From: an uncultured Muribaculaceae bacterium
Lineage (GTDB): Bacteria; Bacteroidota; Bacteroidia; Bacteroidales; Muribaculaceae
Assembly: GCA_945931475.1 (NCBI GenBank)
Contig: CAMEPD010000017.1
Location: forward strand, 1 to 35,949
Direction: 5' to 3'
Length of the DNA: 35,949 nt
The notes beneath the pieces are model-generated. The model was not told where the DNA came from, searched no databases, and saw nothing but the letters and a program-made list of their open reading frames with translations. Shown piece by piece: positions 15,770 to 23,164 of the stretch (positions within the stretch are counted from its first letter, which is position 1; the number at the start of each line of letters is the position of its first letter). The translations under genes and the position numbers were made by a program.

Positions 15770-17666
15770 TGTTTTCGATTTTCTTGCCGAATTTGGGGTC
15801 GATTTTCAGGAATGCGCAGATGCCGATGGTGGCGGCACAGCAGATTATGGTCCAGATGAAGAAGTGGCGGTAACCGATGGTTTCCTGGAGCCATCCGGCG
15901 GCCATGCCCGGCAGCATCATGCCCAGGGCCATGAAGCCCGTGCAGATGGCGTAATGTGCCGTTTTGTGCTTGCCCTCAGAGAAATAGATGAGGTAGAGCA
16001 TATATGCCGTGAAGCCGAAACCGTAGCCGAACTGCTCGATGAATACACATATATTTATGGTGAGCAGGGTCGGAGCCGTGGCGTAGCTGAGGTAGACGAA
16101 GGTCAGGCAAGTCAGCGACATCGACCAGGCCATTGGCCACAGCCACTTTTTCAGACCCCCGCGGGCGGCGACGATGCCGCCGATGATGCCGCCGATGGTC
16201 AGTCCGATGATGCCGACCGTGCCGTAGACTATACCCACCTGACCGGTGGTGAGCCCTAAGCCACCCTTGTCGATGGGATCGAGCAGGAAGGGGTTGATAA
16301 GTTTTACCAACTGAGCCTCCGGAAGCCGGTAGAGAAGCATGAAGGCTATGGCCACCCATACCTGCGGCTTGCGGAAGAAGCTGCGGAACGTCTCGTAGAA
16401 CTCGCGGAATATCGAACCGGCCGTACGTGCCGAGCCCACGCGACGGTCGCTGTCGGGTCGCGGAAGCGCCCAGCTGTGATAAAGCGCCATTATAAAGAAG
16501 AAACCCGAAAGGATGGCAAAAACAGTTAGCCACGCCATAGGAATGTTGCCCGAGGCACCCTCGAAGCCGGCGCTTGCGGGGGCCGCGAGCTTGTGGTCGA
16601 TTTCGTAATAGAGGTATGCGGGTTTGTCCCAGTTGCTTTCGTTGAACACGAATCGGGTCGAGAGCTTGTTCTGCTCCAGGCGGATGCTCTGGTCGCCGGT
16701 CTTGTGGGTGAAGTTGATTATAATCTCCTCACCGGCAGCAGGCTTGCGGTTGAGGCGCACAGCCGCGATGGCGAAATTGTTGTGGTGCGATGCGGCTGCA
16801 GCGCGCTCCTCGCCGAAAATGCGTTTCACCCATAGCGTGAAAGCCGATGGGCCGTCGTCGGCCTTCTTGGTCTGTGGTGTCTGAGGCTTTTCGGCCGTCA
16901 CGAAACCGTTGCGTACATTGAGCGTTTTCACCGAATCCATCATCATGGCAGCATATTTGTCGAACGGCATTTCGCGAAGCTCTCCTCCGATGTTAACGGT
17001 AACATTATCAGGAACTTTTGTGGCAGCTGTGATCTGCGTACCGGCGGTTATGAAGGCCATTTCGCCGGCAAGGTCGGGGGTGGCGGCGTCGATGGCGCCG
17101 AGGTCGGGCTGCGACCATTCGACAGCCGGGTCGGCGTTGACTGTAAGCTGCACCGGTTCGAGGCCCGAGTTGGTCTCGATAAGTCCGGCGACGATGACCA
17201 ACAGGCCCTGTCCGGCGAGGGTGGCGATGCGGTAGAAGGTCGAGCGGATGCCCACGTAGAGCGACTGCTCATGCTCCGTGAGCGCCAGCATATAGAATCC
17301 GTCTGCGGCAATGTCGTGGGTAGCCGATGTGAACCCCACGAGCCAGAAAATGGCCAATGTCAACTGGAAGAAGAAGGGCGCCGGAATGCAGAATGCCAGG
17401 GCCGCTAACGCGAAGGCTATTATCCACTGCATGGTGATGGTCCACCAGCGCTTGGTGCGGATTATGTCGACAAACGGGCTCCAAAAGGGCTTGATTACCC
17501 ACGGCAGGTAGAGCCAGCCGGTGTAAAGGGCGATGTCGGTGTTGGAGATGCCCAGGCGTTTGTACATAATCACCGAGATGGTCATTACGGCCACGTATGG
17601 GAGCGCTTGCGCGAAGTAAAGTGTTGGTATCCAGGTCCAGGGACTGCGTTTTCCGGTTCTTTTCAT
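15762..17666 (-). CDS. AmpG-like MFS permease with large periplasmic insertion
   Basis: A 634-residue major-facilitator protein. The N-terminal part matches AmpG-type muropeptide permeases: YFAQALPYVAV, LGISNTDIALYTGWLYLPW, KPFWSPFVD, and HDIAADGFYMLAL. The expected size is about 430 residues. The excess is a hydrophilic, beta-rich insertion at about 177-385 between helices 5 and 6, which by helix count faces the periplasm. The C-terminal helices resume at NIPMAWLTVFAILSGFFF. Context with NamZ and the kinase suggests import of GlcNAc-anhydroMurNAc or MurNAc-containing products. Substrate is inferred. It lies 6 nt after the SpoIID fusion gene and overlaps namZ by 8 nt. Confidence 0.85.
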   Translation of the reverse strand: MKRTGKRSPWTWIPTLYFAQALPYVAVMTISVIMYKRLGISNTDIALYTGWLYLPWVIKPFWSPFVDIIRTKRWWTITMQWIIAFALAALAFCIPAPFFFQLTLAIFWLVGFTSATHDIAADGFYMLALTEHEQSLYVGIRSTFYRIATLAGQGLLVIVAGLIETNSGLEPVQLTVNADPAVEWSQPDLGAIDAATPDLAGEMAFITAGTQITAATKVPDNVTVNIGGELREMPFDKYAAMMMDSVKTLNVRNGFVTAEKPQTPQTKKADDGPSAFTLWVKRIFGEERAAAASHHNNFAIAAVRLNRKPAAGEEIIINFTHKTGDQSIRLEQNKLSTRFVFNESNWDKPAYLYYEIDHKLAAPASAGFEGASGNIPMAWLTVFAILSGFFFIMALYHSWALPRPDSDRRVGSARTAGSIFREFYETFRSFFRKPQVWVAIAFMLLYRLPEAQLVKLINPFLLDPIDKGGLGLTTGQVGIVYGTVGIIGLTIGGIIGGIVAARGGLKKWLWPMAWSMSLTCLTFVYLSYATAPTLLTINICVFIEQFGYGFGFTAYMLYLIYFSEGKHKTAHYAICTGFMALGMMLPGMAAGWLQETIGYRHFFIWTIICCAATIGICAFLKIDPKFGKKIENNE

Positions 17667-17672
17667 TGGCGG

Positions 17673-19679
17673 TTAACTGAGACGGGTTATTTCGGTGTTC
17701 GGGAAATAGTGCGAGAGAATCTGACGGGCGGTGTAGCCCTCGGAGCCCATTACGGCTGCGCCAATCTGGCACAGGCCCACGCCGTGACCCCATCCGCGGC
17801 CATGCAGGCGGAAACCGCCGTCGGTGAGCGCTTCCACTTCGAAAGCCGACGATTTCAGGCACGAGGGCGAGAGGGCCAGACGGATTTCCAGCTCTTTGCC
17901 GATGATGGCCGAGCGCTTTTCGCCGTCGATGCGCAGGCGTGAAATGCGCCCGGATTCGCCGCGTGTGAGGGGTGTGAGGGCCTTTATGCGTCCGAAATCT
18001 ATTCCGGTCTTCTCGCGGAGCAGCTCCGGCAGTGTGTCGGGCGGCAGCTCGACCCTCCAGCGGTAGAGGTCGGGGTGCTCGCGGTCGTAGGAGTTGAGCA
18101 CTTGGCCCAGAATTGCCGGGTCGGTGGTGTCGCAGAAATCTTTCGCACGCCCTTCGACGGTGTCGTTAACAGGTTGGAGATAAGGTACATCTACATCCTG
18201 CCAGCAGGTGCCGAAGCGCTCGGTGCGGCCACCGCAGCATTTCGAGAACCGTGCGTCGCAGACCTTGCCTCCATAGGTGAGCACCATACCGCGGGTGGCC
18301 TCCACGGCGCGTTCCACCGCAGGGTTGGTCTGCCGCGTGATGCCCTGATAGCGCTGACAATGATCGTCGGCGCAGACATCGAACAGCCGGTGCTCCTCGC
18401 GGTCGTGCCATGCCACAATCTCCTCGCAGTCAGCGCATTCGCCTGCGGGGATGATGCGCCGGTGAAGGTCGCTTCCGCCGCGACGGCTCAGCATTGCCAG
18501 CAGCCACGAGCGCGACACTATGGCGTGAGCCTTGAGGAACTCCTCGCCGCTGTCGGCGTTCATTTCCGACGAAATTACGCTCTTGAGGTACTCCTCAATA
18601 CTTATTGTGTTTATAGCCAATTGGCTGCCGTTGTCGAGCGGCATTACTGTAAGCGCGCCGCGGAAGGTCTGGTGCTCGTTACGCTCCCAGTGGAAGCCCT
18701 TGCCGATGCGTACATCGCGCAGTGTGAAGCTGCACTCGCGGTTTTCGGGACGGTATATTATGGTGCCGTCGGCGCGGCGCGTGCGGTTGAAGGGGCCGTT
18801 GAACCTGACGTCAATCGACGGGGCTTCGAGGATGCCGACGGTAATCTCCGGGTCGTCGGTAAAGCAGACCTGGCGGTGCAGGTCGGCGAGCCGGGCCTCG
18901 TCGAGAGTGTCGAAATCGCAGCGCCGCGGTGTGATGATTACGCCCCCGAGGTCGACCGATGCAGGCGAGATGAGCATTTCGCCATCGCCGGTTCCGTAGA
19001 AGTCGGGCCGGTGTGCGCGCCGCGGTATCACCGTGAATTCCACTTCGCCCGGCGAGATGGCGCGGGCCAGAATGTTCACGTCGGGTTCGGAGATGCTACC
19101 GCCCAATGCACTGCGTATCAGTCGGGTAGCCTCTTCGGCCGTGGGTGCGGTGAACTGAATCACCCGGAATGGGAATTTGCCTGAAACGAGGTAGGGGAGC
19201 TCCCCGGCCGGAACGGCCTGGAAATGAGCGTGGTCGGGTGCCGACGCTCCGCACTGCGGACCGTTGTAGAACACGCAGTAACCCTGCAGGGTCAGCGCCA
19301 TGCAGTACATATCGGCTTCGCGGCCGACGATGGTCTGAGGGGTGTGCCGTCGGTCGGCGATGGTGAAATGTCGCCGGAATATGGGGAACGGATTCACCAG
19401 AAATTCGTAACCGGGAAAGATGTCGGCGGCAACCTGTTGCGGCGGTCGGTTGGCCGCGCACAGGAAGCAGGGGCGGCGGCTGATTGAAGAAGCGTCGGTG
19501 CGTGCGCCGGTTGATGCGGCCCGCGCCGGGTTGAACTGCACCATGGTGCCGTCGCTCCCTACGGGGCGCTGCTCTACCCCCTCGAGGGCGGCAAAATTGG
19601 CTGTGGCCATGGGCCACGCCTGAAGTTGACGGTGGAAGAAGTTCTCCGGGTCGAAGTGGGCGGGTCGGGGGTCAGTCAT
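17673..19679 (-). CDS. DUF4922-SpoIID/LytB fusion protein without signal peptide
   Basis: A 668-residue two-domain protein. The N-terminal half (about 1-290) resembles the GalT/HIT-like nucleotidyl-transferase or phosphorylase group (DUF4922): a PCFLC pair near residue 63, FLVNPFPIF, and PDHAHFQ with His150, His152 and Gln154 in the place of the catalytic HxHxQ. The C-terminal half (about 320-668) is a SpoIID/LytB domain: [15 protein letters not shown] with the catalytic-type Glu372, AHAIVSRSW, a cysteine-rich stretch including [14 protein letters not shown], and the closing [15 protein letters not shown]. SpoIID cleaves stem-peptide-free peptidoglycan outside the membrane, yet no signal peptide or membrane helix is visible here. 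It overlaps the upstream GT2 gene by 8 nt. Confidence 0.85.
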   Translation of the reverse strand: MTDPRPAHFDPENFFHRQLQAWPMATANFAALEGVEQRPVGSDGTMVQFNPARAASTGARTDASSISRRPCFLCAANRPPQQVAADIFPGYEFLVNPFPIFRRHFTIADRRHTPQTIVGREADMYCMALTLQGYCVFYNGPQCGASAPDHAHFQAVPAGELPYLVSGKFPFRVIQFTAPTAEEATRLIRSALGGSISEPDVNILARAISPGEVEFTVIPRRAHRPDFYGTGDGEMLISPASVDLGGVIITPRRCDFDTLDEARLADLHRQVCFTDDPEITVGILEAPSIDVRFNGPFNRTRRADGTIIYRPENRECSFTLRDVRIGKGFHWERNEHQTFRGALTVMPLDNGSQLAINTISIEEYLKSVISSEMNADSGEEFLKAHAIVSRSWLLAMLSRRGGSDLHRRIIPAGECADCEEIVAWHDREEHRLFDVCADDHCQRYQGITRQTNPAVERAVEATRGMVLTYGGKVCDARFSKCCGGRTERFGTCWQDVDVPYLQPVNDTVEGRAKDFCDTTDPAILGQVLNSYDREHPDLYRWRVELPPDTLPELLREKTGIDFGRIKALTPLTRGESGRISRLRIDGEKRSAIIGKELEIRLALSPSCLKSSAFEVEALTDGGFRLHGRGWGHGVGLCQIGAAVMGSEGYTARQILSHYFPNTEITRLS

Positions 19680-21009
19680 TTTTCAGCAGGCTGCGGTTGA
19701 GGTTTATGCGGGCACGAAGCTCCATGGTCCGCAGCCAGTCCTTGTAATAATTGTTTGTGTTGGCTTTTTCGAGCGAGAGGTTGGCGTCGGAGTTCCCTTC
19801 CCAGCGTCGGCAGCGGTAGAGCGACTCGAATATGCGTCCGATTTTCCACTGGCGCGAGATGCGCAGGCCCAGTGCATAGTCCTCGCCGTAACTCACGTCG
19901 GGGATGCCTATTTCTCTCAGAATGGGTGTATAGAATGCTCGCGGAGCGCCTAATCCGTTGATGCGTAGGGCGTTGTTGCGGCCGTTCGACTGGGACCATT
20001 CTATATGGTCGATGAGTCCCGGAGGGATTGTCTTGCCGTCGAAATCGGTGAGCGTATATGCGCCGATAACCATGGCGCAATGTTCGCTGTAGAACCGTTT
20101 GGCGATGGAGAGGAGGGTCGAAGGCGAGCTGTACAGGTCGTCGCTGTCGAGCTGTACGGCGAAGCGGCCGCACGCCGGATGGTTCACGGCCAGGTTCCAG
20201 CATCCGCCGATGCCGAGAGTGCGTGTTTCCGGAATGATGTGAATTACACGCGGGTCAGCGGCGGCGATTTCGTTGAGCAGGCCGGTGGTGCCGTCGGTCG
20301 AGTGGTTGTCAACGACGATGACGTTGAAGGGGAACGGCGTCTGCTGCGAGAGTGCCGATTTCACAGCGTCGGCTATGGTGCGTACACGGTCGCGCACGGG
20401 GATGATAACCGACACCTCTACCGGGAATTCGCCGTAGCTTACGTCGACCTCCTCGGGGGTGCGCGACAGATGGGCGTTGATGTAGTGGAGGAACGATGTG
20501 CAGGCAATCTCCATCTCGATCTGCACGGCGCGGTTGCGCGGATTTACGTAGTCAAATTGCTTTTCGCCCGGGTTTGCCACGCCGGTGTGTACCGAGTAGA
20601 GGTATTCGGGAATGTGGAGTATCGGTGAGAAATGCGAGCATACTAACCTCACGCCGTACAGCGCCGAATAGTTGTAGCGGGGCAGCAGCCATGCGGCGTC
20701 AAGTAGTTCGGCGGTGCGCCACAGGGTCACCGGCCCGAAGCAGAAATCGTCGCGCAGCGAGCCCTCCTGGTAGGCGATGTTCGGGTGACGGCCGATGGCG
20801 CCGCAGCGGTCGATGGTGTAGAAATCGCTGTAAACCATCGAGGCGCCCGTATTGCGGGCGACCTGCTTCATGCGGCGAATCGCCTCGGCCGACAGGTCGA
20901 TTTTTTCGTTTCCTGTTATGATAAGTGTGAATTCTTCGTTTCGGTGAGATTCAAGCTTATTGCGTAGGTCTGTGGTTGAACAAAGCGCGTTAATTCTGAT
21001 TGGTTCCAT
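19672..21009 (-). CDS. GT2-family glycosyltransferase
   Basis: About 445 residues from the ATG at 21009; an in-frame start 48 nt upstream is less likely because the promoter lies between. Residues of about 205-390 form a standard GT-A domain: [38 protein letters not shown] and the metal-binding LDSDDLY, with a late [11 protein letters not shown] helix. The first 200 residues look like the acceptor half of a second, degenerate GT-A domain ([24 protein letters not shown]). No membrane segment is seen, so it is cytosolic. Donor and acceptor are unknown. It heads the salvage operon and overlaps the next gene by 8 nt, so it likely shares a substrate path with the DUF4922 domain. Confidence 0.87.
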   Translation of the reverse strand: MEPIRINALCSTTDLRNKLESHRNEEFTLIITGNEKIDLSAEAIRRMKQVARNTGASMVYSDFYTIDRCGAIGRHPNIAYQEGSLRDDFCFGPVTLWRTAELLDAAWLLPRYNYSALYGVRLVCSHFSPILHIPEYLYSVHTGVANPGEKQFDYVNPRNRAVQIEMEIACTSFLHYINAHLSRTPEEVDVSYGEFPVEVSVIIPVRDRVRTIADAVKSALSQQTPFPFNVIVVDNHSTDGTTGLLNEIAAADPRVIHIIPETRTLGIGGCWNLAVNHPACGRFAVQLDSDDLYSSPSTLLSIAKRFYSEHCAMVIGAYTLTDFDGKTIPPGLIDHIEWSQSNGRNNALRINGLGAPRAFYTPILREIGIPDVSYGEDYALGLRISRQWKIGRIFESLYRCRRWEGNSDANLSLEKANTNNYYKDWLRTMELRARINLNRSLLKND

Positions 21010-21061
21010 GATCAAAAGTATTAGCGTTCGGTCTGTCGGGAGGGGTCCCCGATTCAACCTA

Positions 21062-21093
21062 CAAACTTAATAAATATTCAACAAATTGTCAAG
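21062..21093 (-). promoter_or_regulatory. Promoter of the peptidoglycan salvage operon
   Basis: On the minus strand CTTG (21093-21090), 20 nt, then TAAGTTTG (21069-21062), a good -7 with a slightly weaker -33. A second box, TACTTTTG (21020-21013), lies 3 nt before the ATG but has no -33 partner. Confidence 0.7.
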
Positions 21094-21170
21094 AATCAGC
21101 CGTGGAATCTTTGGTCCGGCCGGCGAATTTTCATTGTTTTTCGGGTGGTTTTCTGATTTTTGGAGAGAAA

Positions 21171-23126
21171 TTACTTTACTTGTTTCCCGTCACGGTTGAT
21201 ATAATACGTTTTCCCGAAGTGCCGCACCTTGGCTTTGCCATTCTCGAACCACCAAACTTGGTCATACTGGATGGGAATGACCACGCGGCCCGTCTTGTCG
21301 ATAAATCCCCATTTATCGTTTTTCTTTACCGACGCCAGTCCTTCGACAAACAGGGTTGCATCATCGTATTTGGGAGGAACGACCTCTTTGCCTGTACGGT
21401 CGATGAACCCGAATTTACCCTTGCGGTAAACCCATGCCATCCCCTCTTGGAAGTCTGATGCATCCTTATATTTTAGAGGGATTAACTCATTACCCTTAGT
21501 GTCCACATAACCGATTTTACCATTGTGTGTCACACAGGCCAGACCTTCTGCAAAACTCTTCGAGCCGTCGTATTTCAGCGGAACAACCTCCGTACCGGTC
21601 CGGTCTATGAAGCCCCATTTGCCGCCGAGGCACACTTGTGCCAGACCTTCACAAAATGAATTTGCATCGTCATATTTCAGCGGAACAACCTCGGTGCCGG
21701 TCCGGTCAATGAATCCCCATTTGCCATTTTGTTCAACAGGAGCCAAGCCGTCCGAAAAATTCCTTGCTGTGGAATATTTCAATGGCAAAACCTCCGAGCC
21801 TGTTTTGTCTATAAAGGCCAGATGGTTGTCAATCAGCACTATCGCCAGACCTTCGGAGAAATTGGAGGCCTTTTGGAAGCGCGGAGTGATGACTTCGCGG
21901 CCGGTAGTGTCGACATAGCCGTACTTGCCTTTGGTTTTTACCCAGGCAAGCCCTTCGGAAAATGTAAATTCAGTGTTGTCGTATTTCGGAGCGACGATTT
22001 CGCGGCCATTGTTGTCTTTGATTCCCCAATGGCCGTTTTTGTAGAATGAATAATATGTAACCTTATCTGATTCTTCTGAGGCGGCGGCTGACAGTGAGCC
22101 GGTCAGCGAGGCGGTCTGCGAATCGGCGACGGTGGCCGAGAGGGTGGCGGGGGTGAATCCGTCGGCTGAGATGACGACGGTATGTTGGCCGACGGGCAGG
22201 TTGTTGACCATGCGCGGGGTGGTGCCGGCGGGGGTGCCGTCGATGGTGATGGCTGAGCCGATTGGCTCGTAGTCAATGTTTAGCGAGCCGTAAAGATGTG
22301 ATAATTCGGGTATTACAACTTCGCGAAGTTCTCCGGAGCCCAACTCGACGGTCACTGCATAGCTACGGCGACCCGCGAGGCGTCCCTCTACCTCAAAGAG
22401 ACCCGGCAGCACGTCAATCACGGCGTCGCCGGTGCCTTTCTGCTCGCCGTTGACAAAAATCTGTGTACCCGGAGTTGCTGATTTTACGGAAAGTCTGGAT
22501 TTTGCGGATTGTAAGGTAATGGTCTGACTGACAGTTTCTCCGGAGATGACAGCCTGACCCTCTTGGGGTACATATCCGGGAGCGTCGACGCGATAGCTGT
22601 ATGTGCCGTTGCGGAGCAAGACCTTCACATAGCCGTTGGTGGCGGGGTATACGTTTCGGCCGATGGACAGGGTGGCGTTGGCCGGAGATACTTTCGCCAC
22701 AAGATAGCCCTGCATAGTTGGCTGAGGCGTACCGGTCTGAGGTACCTCCAAAACGAGGTTGTAGGTGACGCCGCCCTGGAGCGCCTCGGGGTATTCGTAG
22801 AGCTTGGGGAGGAAAGAGCTGGAGAAAATTTTCACCATCTTGGCGTCGGCAGGTACGTAAAGCCAGAATTCGCCGGGGTTGCGCATCTCCACCGACCCGA
22901 TCACCGACCCCGAGCAGCTCAGCTGCGGGGTAAGCGCATTGATTTTTATCAGCGCACACGCGTTGCCGTGAACATCCTTGCGCATATATTTCTGAGCCGC
23001 CAGGTCGATGGGATTGGCACCGAAAGATATGACTTTCACCTCCTGCGTTGACGACGCACCGGCGCCCTGGCCCCGAAGGGTCATGGTGCAGATGGCGATA
23101 ATCAGCAGTGTGATAAAATGTTTCAC
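21171..23126 (-). CDS. Secreted PEGA/WG-repeat protein
   Basis: A 651-residue exported protein. A signal peptide covers about 1-20. Beta-sandwich-like regions follow, with a PEGA domain at about 279-339 (YGSLNIDYEPIGSAITIDG, then LPVGQHTVVISADGF) and a related repeat before it. Residues of about 355-651 are nine WG repeats with a 34-residue average period, typified by GKWGFIDRTGTEVVPLKYD. WG repeats are thought to form a binding surface, but no ligand is known. Units 4 and 5 are nearly identical at DNA level, suggesting recent duplication. It is the last gene of a three-gene operon, 38 nt after the amidase-like gene, and probably acts at the cell wall or cell surface. Confidence 0.92.
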   Translation of the reverse strand: MKHFITLLIIAICTMTLRGQGAGASSTQEVKVISFGANPIDLAAQKYMRKDVHGNACALIKINALTPQLSCSGSVIGSVEMRNPGEFWLYVPADAKMVKIFSSSFLPKLYEYPEALQGGVTYNLVLEVPQTGTPQPTMQGYLVAKVSPANATLSIGRNVYPATNGYVKVLLRNGTYSYRVDAPGYVPQEGQAVISGETVSQTITLQSAKSRLSVKSATPGTQIFVNGEQKGTGDAVIDVLPGLFEVEGRLAGRRSYAVTVELGSGELREVVIPELSHLYGSLNIDYEPIGSAITIDGTPAGTTPRMVNNLPVGQHTVVISADGFTPATLSATVADSQTASLTGSLSAAASEESDKVTYYSFYKNGHWGIKDNNGREIVAPKYDNTEFTFSEGLAWVKTKGKYGYVDTTGREVITPRFQKASNFSEGLAIVLIDNHLAFIDKTGSEVLPLKYSTARNFSDGLAPVEQNGKWGFIDRTGTEVVPLKYDDANSFCEGLAQVCLGGKWGFIDRTGTEVVPLKYDGSKSFAEGLACVTHNGKIGYVDTKGNELIPLKYKDASDFQEGMAWVYRKGKFGFIDRTGKEVVPPKYDDATLFVEGLASVKKNDKWGFIDKTGRVVIPIQYDQVWWFENGKAKVRHFGKTYYINRDGKQVK

Positions 23127-23164
23127 GTCAGCTTGTTAATGATTGGTGGACGGGGGATGGTGGA

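Noticed and set aside
18075-19184. 369-codon plus-strand frame opposite the DUF4922-SpoIID gene
   Set aside because: Antisense shadow of GC-rich coding sequence; no recognisable domain and no start signals.
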